Origin: Sulfurospirillum sp. UBA1314
GTDB lineage: Bacteria > Campylobacterota > Campylobacteria > Campylobacterales > Sulfurospirillaceae
NCBI GenBank assembly: GCA_002307095.1
Contig: DBTO01000103.1
Coordinates: forward strand, 738-16,222
Direction of reading: 5' to 3'
Length of the DNA stretch: 15,485 bases
Shown one piece after another: positions 1-6,850 of the stretch (its first letter is position 1; each line of letters opens with the position of its first letter). The notes under the pieces were generated by a model that was not told where the DNA came from, did no database searches, and worked only from the letters and a program-made list of their open reading frames with translations. The position numbers were made by a program, and so were the translations under genes.

Positions 1-1365
1 CACATCTTGCCGTACTGGGAAGATACGCCCATCAGCGTGGGGAAAGCCCTTTTACATGTAAAGAATATTCGTGAATTGATGCAACAAAAAATCCCCGACA
101 AAGAAATCGTTATCGGCGAAACTGGTTGGCCAAGTGAAGGGCGTATGAGAGAAGGTGCGTACCCCAGTGCGGTCAATCAAGCGATCTTCACGCGTGGGTT
201 TGTCAAAATGGCAGAAGAGAGCGGCTGGAAGTACAACTTTATCGAAGCGTTTGACCAACCGTGGAAGCGTATGAGCGAAGGTGCTGTGGGCGGTTTTTGG
301 GGTCTGTTTGATGCCGATCGTGCCGATAAGCACATTTTACATGGTTTTGTCTCTAACTTTCCCAATGCGCTGTGGCTTTTCATCAGCAGTTGTGTGCTCA
401 GTCTTGTGGGGTTGATCTGGCTTTGGGGCGTGCCAACATGTTCGTGCAAAAAAGCGCCGTATTGGTTTGCAACACTCTTTGGTGGCTCGGTGGCGCTTAC
501 GTGGCAAGCCAATGCGTATTGGATCGTTTCGCGCAATAATTTGGAAGAGGCATGGGCGATTTTATGCCTCTGTGTCGCTTTTTTACTGTGGCTTAAACTG
601 GTGCGTTTTCTCATCGCCGAAGAGATTACGATGCGAGGTTCGATGGCGCGTTTTATCAGTGTGATAACGCTCAGCGAACCCAAAGGCGAGACGTTTTGGG
701 AAGATGTTTTGCATCTGCTCAGTGTGAGCATCGTACTTGTGATGGCACTCTCCTTAGCGTTTGATGGACGGTATCTGAATTTTGAGCTCGGAACGCTAGG
801 CATCATCGCTGTGGTGTATGCGGTCATTTACTTTTCAACCGAGCGAAAAGAGCTCAATGGTTTGATGGAAAAAGCCAGTGGGTTGATCTTGTTCCTGAGC
901 GCCTTAGCGGTCTTGGTTCAAGAGAGCGCACGTAATGATTTTGCGCTAAATTGGGTTATTTTGGTGATGGTTTTAGGCTCAACGTTATGGCTTTCCACCT
1001 CGAAATTGTGCGGTCTTTTTAGAACACTTCTGATTTTGCTTGTAGCGGCAGCTGCTATTGTCGCAATGAAAGAGGGTGTGTATGTTAAAGAGTCGTGGGT
1101 GGCGGTGTGTGCTGCTGAACCGATGCTGCCTATTTGTCAATTTAGAACGCTTCTAGGCAAAGTGATTTACCTCAATTATGTAGGGCTTTCAGGTATCGTT
1201 ATTGCTATCTTTAGTGTGCTCTCTGGAAGCTATGTGATGGGTATGTTAGCGATGATTATGGGGCTTTTCTGCCTTCTGACATTCAATGGCTTTTTAGGTG
1301 CCATCATCGCGGTTTTGGGTTGGTGGATTGTGGGATATCGTCTGAATGAAAAATGTACGTTGTAG
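1..1365 (+). CDS. GH17 family glycosyl hydrolase/transglycosylase with C-terminal membrane domain (5' truncated by window)
   Basis: The reading frame is open from base 1 (HILPYWED...), so the gene begins upstream of the window; the TTG at 7 is not a credible start. Residues 1 to about 115 form the end of a glycoside hydrolase family 17 barrel. The motif IGETGWPS, with Glu40 of this fragment, matches the catalytic nucleophile strand of beta-1,3-glucanases, and a Trp/Phe-rich tail follows (EAFDQPWKR, GGFWGLFD). From about residue 120 to the end there are roughly ten hydrophobic segments, so the protein is an inner-membrane protein with an extra-membrane catalytic domain. Bacterial GH17 domains in such membrane proteins are linked to beta-glucan synthesis or remodelling; that role here is inference. 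The palindrome TTTACATGTAAA lies in the frame at 51-62 (Leu-Leu-His-Val-Lys). The gene ends at TAG. The family call is firm, the substrate unknown. Confidence 0.8.
   Translation, partial: HILPYWEDTPISVGKALLHVKNIRELMQQKIPDKEIVIGETGWPSEGRMREGAYPSAVNQAIFTRGFVKMAEESGWKYNFIEAFDQPWKRMSEGAVGGFWGLFDADRADKHILHGFVSNFPNALWLFISSCVLSLVGLIWLWGVPTCSCKKAPYWFATLFGGSVALTWQANAYWIVSRNNLEEAWAILCLCVAFLLWLKLVRFLIAEEITMRGSMARFISVITLSEPKGETFWEDVLHLLSVSIVLVMALSLAFDGRYLNFELGTLGIIAVVYAVIYFSTERKELNGLMEKASGLILFLSALAVLVQESARNDFALNWVILVMVLGSTLWLSTSKLCGLFRTLLILLVAAAAIVAMKEGVYVKESWVAVCAAEPMLPICQFRTLLGKVIYLNYVGLSGIVIAIFSVLSGSYVMGMLAMIMGLFCLLTFNGFLGAIIAVLGWWIVGYRLNEKCTL
51..62. repeat. Iterated palindrome TTTACATGTAAA, copy 1
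   Basis: Perfect 12-bp palindrome in the GH17 gene, read as Leu-His-Val-Lys (TTA CAT GTA AAG). Confidence 0.9.
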
Positions 1366-1401
1366 ATCTCCTTTCGTACGGTTTTCAGGGGCTTTAATAA
1401 T

Positions 1402-1417
1402 AACCTTTAGGTTTTTT
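1402..1417 (+). terminator. Possible weak terminator after the GH17 gene
   Basis: AACC-TTTA-GGTT followed by four more T could form a 4-bp stem with a T tract, 37 nt after the GH17 stop. The stem is too short to be convincing, and the T run may simply be the T-rich part of the alaS promoter. Confidence 0.2.
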
Positions 1418-1443
1418 CGTTAAAATAGATAAATTTTTATAAT
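1412..1443 (+). promoter_or_regulatory. Candidate promoter of the alaS-pbpA operon
   Basis: The only sizeable gap before alaS holds a T6 run (1412-1417), then TAAAAT (1421-1426) and TATAAT (1438-1443). Campylobacterota sigma70 promoters typically have a -10 box with T-rich upstream periodicity and no conserved -35. The TATAAT box would put the transcript start on top of the AGGA ribosome site at 1450-1453, so TAAAAT is the more workable -10. This is inference from motif only. Confidence 0.4.
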
Positions 1444-1460
1444 AAAACTAGGACAATAGT

Positions 1461-4007
1461 ATGGATGTTAGAGCTGAGTTTTTAAAGTTTTTTGAACAAA
1501 AAGGTCACAAGATTATCGAGAGTTCTCCTCTTGTGCCCGATGACGCGACGCTTTTGTTTACCAATGCAGGCATGGTTCCTTTTAAGAGTGTTTTTACAGG
1601 CGAAGTGCCTCGTCCGAACCCTCCACGTGCGACAACCTGTCAAACATGTATCAGAGCTGGTGGTAAACACAATGACCTTGATAACGTCGGCTACACAGCG
1701 CGCCATCATACTTTTTTTGAAATGCTTGGAAACTTCTCTTTTGGCGATTATTTTAAAGAAGATGCCATCTCTCATGCGTGGGAATTTGTCACAGAAGTTT
1801 TAAAGCTTCCCAAAGAAAAACTCTGGGTGACCGTTCATGAGAGCGATGATGAGGCTGAAGCGATTTGGAAAAAACACATCGATGCGAGTCGTATTATGCG
1901 TTTTGGAGACAAAGACAACTTCTGGCAAATGGGTGACACAGGACCTTGTGGCCCTTGTAGCGAAATCTTCATCGATCAAGGGGCTGAGAATTTTAACACT
2001 CCTGAGGATTACATGGGAGGAGACGGCGATCGTTTCTTAGAGATTTGGAACCTTGTGTTTATGCAGTATGAGCGTGATAAGGCAGGTGTGCTTCATCCAC
2101 TTCCCAAACCTTCCATCGATACGGGTATGGGTTTAGAGCGTGTGACCGCGGTGAAAGAAGGCGTTTTTAGTAACTATGACTCTTCACTCTTTATTCCTTT
2201 AACCGACAAAGTTGCTGAGCTTTGCGGGAAGCCTTATGCGTATAAAACGGGAGCAAGTTACCGCGTTATCGCCGATCACATTCGCGCTGTCTCTTTTCTT
2301 GTAGCACAAGGAACCACCTTTGGTCGCGTGGGGCGTGGGTATGTGCTAAGACGCATCCTAAGACGTGCGGTTAGACATGGTTATTTGCTAGGACTTCGTG
2401 AGCCATTTATGTACAAACTTTTAGATACCTTATGTGCGCTTATGGGCAAACAGTACCCGTACCTTGTCGCTAAAAAAGAGGTCATCGCTGAGCAGATCAA
2501 AAACGAAGAAGAGAGCTTCTTTACGACCATCGCTTCAGGACTTGAACTCTTTGAAAAAGAGCTTCCGAACACGAAAACGATGTTCAGTGGTGAAGTAGCC
2601 TTTAAACTCTATGACACCTACGGTTTCCCTCTTGATCTCACAGCGGATATGCTTCGTGAAAAAGGATTAAACGTCAATGAAGCAGAGTTTGAAGCTTTGA
2701 TGGCGGAGCAAAAAGCACGTTCCAAAGCTTCATGGAAAGGCAGTGGCGATAAAGCAACGCAGGGTGAGTTTAAACCGCTTCTTGAAAAATTTGGTCTCAA
2801 TACCTTTGTCGGTTACACCCAAAAAGAGGCGAAAACCAAAGTGTTAGCACTCTTAGATGATAACTTCAAAGAGGTTCAAAGCTTAGATGAAAATGGCTGG
2901 GTCATGTTTGAACAAACCCCATTTTACGCGATGAGCGGTGGGCAAAGTGGCGATGAAGGTCTCATCGAAGGGTATGGAAAAGTACTCGATACGAAGAAAT
3001 TTTTTGACCTTAACCTTTCACTCGTAGAACTCGAAAAACCTTTACATGTAAACGATGAGGTAAACCTCAGTGTGGATCTTTCACGCCAAGAGATCGAAAA
3101 ACATCACAGTGCAACCCACCTGCTTCACAGCGCACTTCGCAAAGTGCTTGGGGAGCATGTCAGTCAAGCGGGCAGTTTGGTGGAAAAAGATCGTCTTCGT
3201 TTTGACTTTTCACATCCCAAAGCGCTCAGTTTTGAAGAGATCACTCAGGTTGAAGCGTTTGTGAACAGCGTCATCGCGAGTGGCGTTGTGGGGCAAACCA
3301 AACTGATGAATGTGGAAGAGGCTAAAAACAGTGGCGCAATGGCACTTTTTGGCGAGAAATATGGCGCTGAAGTGCGTGTGGTCAGCTTTGGCGACGCGAG
3401 CGTTGAGCTGTGCGGTGGAACGCATGTGAGTAACACAGCCAATATCGGAAGCTTTTTTATCCAAAAAGAGAGTGGCGTGAGTGCCGGTGTCAGACGTATC
3501 GAAGCGATTTGTGGCAGTGCGGCTCTTGCTTACGCGCAAGGTTTGAGAAGCGAACTGGAAGCGATCAAAGAGAGTGTGAAACACAAAGAGCCACTCATCG
3601 GCATCAACCGTCTCAAAGAAGAGATCAAAACCCTTAAAACCGAAGTGGAATCTTTAAATGCGAATGCTGGAAAGTCGGTAGAATCTTTACATGTAAACGG
3701 TGTTGAACTCATTGTAGATGTGTTGGGTGCAGGCGATATTAAGGCGCGCATCGATGATCTTAAAAATGAAAAAAACTCTGTTGCCGTTCTTTTACTGCAA
3801 GTCAAAGAGGACAAAGTGATGATCGCAGCGGGTGTGAAAAATGCCGCGATTAAAGCGGGTGCTTGGATCAAAGAGATCGCACCGATCGTTGGTGGCGGCG
3901 GTGGCGGACGCGATGACTTCGCCCAAGCAGGCGGCAAAGATGCTTCTAAAATCGAAGAGGCAAAATCAGCAGCCCTTGCATATGCAAAATCAGTTCTTCA
4001 AGGCTAA
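1461..4007 (+). CDS. alaS: Alanine--tRNA ligase
   Basis: Charges tRNA-Ala with alanine in the cytoplasm and removes mischarged Ser/Gly through its editing domain. At 848 aa it is full length for the family. The class II catalytic core is seen in HTFFEMLGNFSFGDYF (around 76-91), FWQMGDTGPCGPCSE and DTGMGLERV. The editing domain has HSATH (His549-His553) and CGGTH (Cys651-His655), which supply the zinc ligands. The C-terminal C-Ala domain ends in the usual Gly-rich GGGGGGRDDFAQAGG. ATG at 1461 is preceded by AGGA at 1450-1453. It is the first gene of a run whose next ORF begins 3 nt after its stop. Two copies of TTTACATGTAAA occur in frame (residues 528-530 and 743-745, Leu-His-Val), in the poorly conserved lead-in to the editing HxxxH and in the C-Ala domain. 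Identification is secure. Confidence 0.98.
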   Translation: MDVRAEFLKFFEQKGHKIIESSPLVPDDATLLFTNAGMVPFKSVFTGEVPRPNPPRATTCQTCIRAGGKHNDLDNVGYTARHHTFFEMLGNFSFGDYFKEDAISHAWEFVTEVLKLPKEKLWVTVHESDDEAEAIWKKHIDASRIMRFGDKDNFWQMGDTGPCGPCSEIFIDQGAENFNTPEDYMGGDGDRFLEIWNLVFMQYERDKAGVLHPLPKPSIDTGMGLERVTAVKEGVFSNYDSSLFIPLTDKVAELCGKPYAYKTGASYRVIADHIRAVSFLVAQGTTFGRVGRGYVLRRILRRAVRHGYLLGLREPFMYKLLDTLCALMGKQYPYLVAKKEVIAEQIKNEEESFFTTIASGLELFEKELPNTKTMFSGEVAFKLYDTYGFPLDLTADMLREKGLNVNEAEFEALMAEQKARSKASWKGSGDKATQGEFKPLLEKFGLNTFVGYTQKEAKTKVLALLDDNFKEVQSLDENGWVMFEQTPFYAMSGGQSGDEGLIEGYGKVLDTKKFFDLNLSLVELEKPLHVNDEVNLSVDLSRQEIEKHHSATHLLHSALRKVLGEHVSQAGSLVEKDRLRFDFSHPKALSFEEITQVEAFVNSVIASGVVGQTKLMNVEEAKNSGAMALFGEKYGAEVRVVSFGDASVELCGGTHVSNTANIGSFFIQKESGVSAGVRRIEAICGSAALAYAQGLRSELEAIKESVKHKEPLIGINRLKEEIKTLKTEVESLNANAGKSVESLHVNGVELIVDVLGAGDIKARIDDLKNEKNSVAVLLLQVKEDKVMIAAGVKNAAIKAGAWIKEIAPIVGGGGGGRDDFAQAGGKDASKIEEAKSAALAYAKSVLQG
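3041..3052. repeat. Iterated palindrome TTTACATGTAAA, copy 2
   Basis: Perfect copy in alaS, read as Leu528-His529-Val530-Asn531. It falls where other AlaS proteins usually have a KVGDxV-like stretch ahead of the editing motif. Confidence 0.9.
3686..3697. repeat. Iterated palindrome TTTACATGTAAA, copy 3
   Basis: Perfect copy in alaS, read as Leu743-His744-Val745-Asn746 in the C-Ala domain. The longer string AATCTTTACATGTAAAC (3682-3698) is identical to that around copy 8. Confidence 0.9.
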
Positions 4008-4010
4008 AGG

Positions 4011-4508
4011 ATGCGCGATTTTTTCATTGAGATCTTTGGGGACTTTAGCCGAATCATCGTTTTTCTGCATGTAATCAGTTCAGCACTGCTGATTGGGAGT
4101 ATGTTCGTTATGCGTTTTGTGATTCAGCCTGTGGAAGAAGATGTTCCTGATGAGAAGATCAAATTTAATAGCTGCATTAAAATGATGCGCCGTTACATTC
4201 TCTTTTTGGTGCCTGTGTTGTTGCTTATCGTCGTAACATCGGTGTTTATGCACATCGGGCTTGGCTTTAAAGCAGGCAATCCGACCACCTACGTGATGGT
4301 GCATACCAAAGAGGCTCTGTGGACGTTTATCGCCTTTAACTTTATTTACATGTACTTCAAATACCTTAAAGCCAAAAAAGGGTTAGATGAAGAGAATTAC
4401 ATCGAAGTCGAGGAAAATGTGATCTTGATGGTGAAGTATCTCATCCCTCTCAATCTGCTTTTAGCCATTATCTCGGTCTATTTTGGCGTTATTTTACGAG
4501 GCTATTAA
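4011..4508 (+). CDS. Four-helix integral membrane protein (CopD/HemJ-like topology), function unknown
   Basis: This 165-aa protein has four predicted membrane segments, roughly 14-38, 62-85, 100-120 and 143-163, and a charged loop (residues 41-60). His20 (LHVISSALLIGSM) in the first helix, His81 at the end of the second and His98 before the third could be metal or heme ligands, as in the CopD and HemJ type four-helix proteins; that is a resemblance in layout, not a demonstrated match. The ATG is 3 nt after the alaS stop, and its ribosome site AAAGG (4006-4010) overlaps that stop, so translation is likely coupled. From memory, in Campylobacter jejuni maf directly follows alaS, so this gene looks like an addition to the conserved cluster. 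I cannot assign a reaction. Confidence 0.75.
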   Translation: MRDFFIEIFGDFSRIIVFLHVISSALLIGSMFVMRFVIQPVEEDVPDEKIKFNSCIKMMRRYILFLVPVLLLIVVTSVFMHIGLGFKAGNPTTYVMVHTKEALWTFIAFNFIYMYFKYLKAKKGLDEENYIEVEENVILMVKYLIPLNLLLAIISVYFGVILRGY

Positions 4509-4509
4509 G

Positions 4510-5064
4510 ATGCAAACGATCGTGCTTGGCTCCTCTTCAATCACCCGCGCGGAACTGCTGAGCAAGTTTGGCGTTCCGTTCATTCAACGAGATGCTGGAT
4601 TTGATGAGGAGAGCCTTCGCATCGCCGATCCTGCACATTTTGTCTACCATGCGACCAAAGGAAAGATGCAAAGTTATCTTGAAACGTACGACTTGGAAAT
4701 GCCCGTTTTATGCGCCGATACGGTGGTCACAGCTAATGGGCAGATTTTGCGTAAAGCCAAAGACAAAGACGATGCCAAACGCATTTTAGAGGCGCAAAGT
4801 GGCAATACCGTGAGCATTCTTACGTGTATGATTTACAAATCCAAAACGATTGAACTGATCGATCTTTCCACCACAGACTATCTTTTTTTACCCTTTGAGG
4901 CAAAAGCACTGCAAGATTATTTGGAAAGTGATGAGTGGCGAGGAAAAGCAGGAGCGTGCATGGTGGAAGGCTTTTGCAAATCGTACATCAAAGAGGTGGT
5001 CGGACTGGAAAGTACCGCCATGGGGCTCAGCGTTGAAAAACTCCTGCCTTTTTTATCCTTTTAG
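4510..5064 (+). CDS. maf: Maf-family nucleoside triphosphate pyrophosphatase
   Basis: Maf proteins hydrolyse non-canonical or canonical NTPs to NMP plus pyrophosphate (house-cleaning), and over-expression of the Bacillus member blocks septation. The 184-aa product begins LGSSSITRAELLSKFGVPF, the family's LaSaSpRR signature, here with ITR in place of PRR. CADTVV (Asp70 as the likely catalytic acid), a DAKRIL segment, and SGNTVSILT follow. I chose ATG 4510, one base after the previous stop, rather than the longer frame that would start at 4483 inside the upstream gene, because GAGG at about 4498-4501 is correctly spaced and the protein then begins at the conserved beta strand. Which nucleotide it prefers cannot be read from sequence. 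Confidence 0.9.
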   Translation: MQTIVLGSSSITRAELLSKFGVPFIQRDAGFDEESLRIADPAHFVYHATKGKMQSYLETYDLEMPVLCADTVVTANGQILRKAKDKDDAKRILEAQSGNTVSILTCMIYKSKTIELIDLSTTDYLFLPFEAKALQDYLESDEWRGKAGACMVEGFCKSYIKEVVGLESTAMGLSVEKLLPFLSF

Positions 5065-5066
5065 CC

Positions 5067-6158
5067 ATGTATCAAAACGAACTGCTAGCCATCACCAAAG
5101 CCAATCGCTACCGAAGCCGAAAGCTTTACGATGAATCTTTAGCCGATTTTAGCTCAAACGATTACCTTGGTTTTGCGCAAAATAAAACGCTTTTTGAACG
5201 TGCTGTGGCGCAAGTCTCTTTGCATAAATTTCACGCACCCAAGGCCTCTATCTTGGTCAATGGCTATCATCCCATTCATGAAGAGTTTGAAGACTTTTTG
5301 ATCAAGCATAACGGTTTTGAAGCCGCATTGGTGTGTGGGAGTGGTTTTTTAGCCAATTTTTCACTTATTGAGGCGTTACCGCGCAAAAAAGATCTTCTGA
5401 TCTTGGATGAAGCGTATCACGCGAGCGGCATGGTCGCTTCAAAAACCGTCGATGCGGAAGTGTTGCTTTTTAACCATAACGATGCGGATCACTTGGAAAG
5501 TCTGATCAACACGCATAACCACAACCGCATTATCATTGCCGTTGAGGGTATATACTCCATGAGTGGTGATCTCTTAAACCCCGATATTTTCGACATTGCC
5601 GATCGTTACAACGCGATTTTAATTGTCGATGAAGCCCACAGCGTGGGTGTTGTGGGTGAAAATCTTCGCGGTGTTTTTGATCTTTTTAACATTACCCCCA
5701 AAGCCAATCATATCAAAATGGGAACCCTTGGCAAAGCGCTTGGAAGTTATGGTGCGTATATTTTATGCTCCCAACACATCTCAGAATTTTTACAAAATCG
5801 TGCCAAAGCGATTATTTATACCACAGCACCTTCTTTGTTTGATATTGCGCTTGGGTACCAAAGTTTGCTCTATATTCTTAAAAACAAAGCCAAGCTCAAA
5901 GCGGAGATTGTTGCGCGCCAAAAGGTTGTGCACGAAGGTTTAGGTGTTAAAATGGATGGACTCATCTGCTCGTATCCTTTGCACGAAGGGGCGGATGCTT
6001 TGGGCATTCAGCAAAGCCTGATTGATGAAGGATTTTTAGTCGGAGCGATTCGTCCACCAACTGTTTTAAAGCCCATTTTACGCATTATTCCTCGATTAGG
6101 TGAAAGTATTGAACAGCTTCGTGCGTTGTGTTCTCTTCTTCCAAAGGGGGCATTTTGA
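5067..6158 (+). CDS. bioF: 8-amino-7-oxononanoate synthase-like PLP enzyme (alpha-oxoamine synthase family)
   Basis: A 363-aa fold-type I PLP enzyme. DFSSNDYLGF near the N terminus, VDEAHSVGVVG (Asp188, His191) and TLGKALGSYGAY with Schiff-base Lys223 identify the alpha-oxoamine synthase family. BioF condenses pimeloyl thioester with L-alanine in biotin synthesis; the closely related 2-amino-3-ketobutyrate CoA ligase is the main alternative, but LGF in the N-terminal motif, the short length and IRPPTV near the end favour BioF. It starts 2 nt after the maf stop with no obvious Shine-Dalgarno site, which suggests coupling. No other biotin gene is in the window. From memory, Helicobacter pylori also has a bioF next to its PBP1A gene, so the linkage to the PBP gene downstream is not accidental. 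Confidence 0.85.
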   Translation: MYQNELLAITKANRYRSRKLYDESLADFSSNDYLGFAQNKTLFERAVAQVSLHKFHAPKASILVNGYHPIHEEFEDFLIKHNGFEAALVCGSGFLANFSLIEALPRKKDLLILDEAYHASGMVASKTVDAEVLLFNHNDADHLESLINTHNHNRIIIAVEGIYSMSGDLLNPDIFDIADRYNAILIVDEAHSVGVVGENLRGVFDLFNITPKANHIKMGTLGKALGSYGAYILCSQHISEFLQNRAKAIIYTTAPSLFDIALGYQSLLYILKNKAKLKAEIVARQKVVHEGLGVKMDGLICSYPLHEGADALGIQQSLIDEGFLVGAIRPPTVLKPILRIIPRLGESIEQLRALCSLLPKGAF

Positions 6159-6850
6159 GCTTTACATGTAAAGAGCTTGTGATTCACACTAAAGCCAAAA
6201 CCCTTTTACATGTAAGCTTTTCGTTTGAGCGATCGTTCGCGTTGATTGGGGAGAGTGGCAGCGGAAAAAGTTTGACACTCAAAGCCCTTTTGGGCATGTT
6301 ACCGCAGGAGTTAGAAAGCACACTGTCGTACAATGCTAGTTATGAGCTCAAACGAGGAGAGAGCATCGCTTTTGTGCCTCAAAATCCTTTTACCGCGCTC
6401 TCACCACTCACCAAAATTGAAAAGCAGTTTATGGCACCTCAAGAGATAGCACAAAAGTACCTTAGAATGGTCCATTTGGATGTGGATTTTTTAGACCGGT
6501 TTCCCTCAGAACTGAGCGGTGGGCAGTTGCAACGCCTCATCATCGCGATGGCTTTGAGCATTGAGCCACGATTACTGCTTTTGGATGAGCCGACAACGGC
6601 ACTCGATGAAGAGAGCAAAACCACGGTTTTGGAGTTGATCGCAACGCTTCAAAAAGAGTGCGGTTTTGATCTGCTTTTTGTCACGCATGACATTGGAACG
6701 ATTGAGCATTTATGCGAGGCAGTGGGTATTATTAAAAACGGACAAATCGTTGAGTCGGGTTTGACAAAAGATATTTTAAAGACTCCAAAAGAGGCGTACA
6801 CACAGCAGCTTTTGGAGTCTGGATTTAGACAAAGGAGCTTTAGAGAGTGA
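6155..6850 (+). CDS. Orphan ABC transporter ATP-binding protein, dipeptide/nickel (DppD/NikD) type
   Basis: A 231-aa ATPase subunit: Walker A GESGSGKS (32-39, Lys38), Q-loop VPQNPF followed by TALSPL, signature LSGGQLQR (120-127), Walker B LLLLDEPTTALD (Asp144, Glu145) and H-loop His178 (FVTHD). The spacing and the QNPFTALSPL stretch resemble the Opp/Dpp/Nik ATPases, but the long C-terminal extension of OppD/DppD is absent. Start: the frame is open from GTG 6128, but AAAGGGGG at 6143-6150 sits ideally upstream of TTG 6155, which overlaps the bioF stop as TTGA, so TTG is my choice. No permease or binding protein is nearby, so its partners are unknown. Two palindrome copies fall in codons 3-6 and 18-21. 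Confidence 0.88.
   Translation: MSFTCKELVIHTKAKTLLHVSFSFERSFALIGESGSGKSLTLKALLGMLPQELESTLSYNASYELKRGESIAFVPQNPFTALSPLTKIEKQFMAPQEIAQKYLRMVHLDVDFLDRFPSELSGGQLQRLIIAMALSIEPRLLLLDEPTTALDEESKTTVLELIATLQKECGFDLLFVTHDIGTIEHLCEAVGIIKNGQIVESGLTKDILKTPKEAYTQQLLESGFRQRSFRE
6161..6172. repeat. Iterated palindrome TTTACATGTAAA, copy 4
   Basis: Perfect copy at codons 3-6 of the ABC ATPase gene, extended to a 14-bp palindrome CTTTACATGTAAAG (6160-6173). It is the only copy read in the frame TTT ACA TGT AAA (Phe-Thr-Cys-Lys). Confidence 0.9.
6205..6216. repeat. Iterated palindrome, copy 5 (11/12 match)
   Basis: TTTACATGTAAG: the inner 10 bp TTACATGTAA are intact and the last base differs. Read as Leu18-His19-Val20 of the ABC ATPase, 44 bp centre to centre from copy 4. 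Confidence 0.85.

Noticed and set aside
336..347. TTTACATGGTTT in the GH17 gene
   Set aside because: Matches only the first eight bases of the palindrome; not counted as a copy.
177..827. 216-codon open frame antisense to the GH17 gene
   Set aside because: Low-complexity Ser/Lys-rich translation typical of an antisense frame; the plus frame has clear GH17 and membrane features.
3891..3909. Poly-Gly stretch at the end of alaS
   Set aside because: A Gly-rich run before R-DDFAQAGG is normal in the AlaS C-Ala domain, not an expansion.
4345..4356. Degenerate palindrome TTTACATGTACT in the membrane-protein gene
   Set aside because: Only the left part matches. It is read in the frame where a perfect copy would give a stop codon, so it is either chance or a blocked copy; not counted.
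4483..4509. Upstream in-frame start for maf
   Set aside because: It would overlap the previous gene by 26 nt and add residues before the conserved first strand; ATG 4510 with GAGG is better.
6128..6154. Upstream GTG start for the ABC ATPase
   Set aside because: No ribosome site there, whereas AAAGGGGG is well placed for TTG 6155, which overlaps the bioF stop.
6229..6234. Several CGATCG words across the window as a second iterated palindrome
   Set aside because: About seven copies against roughly four expected for a 6-mer; not a strong excess.
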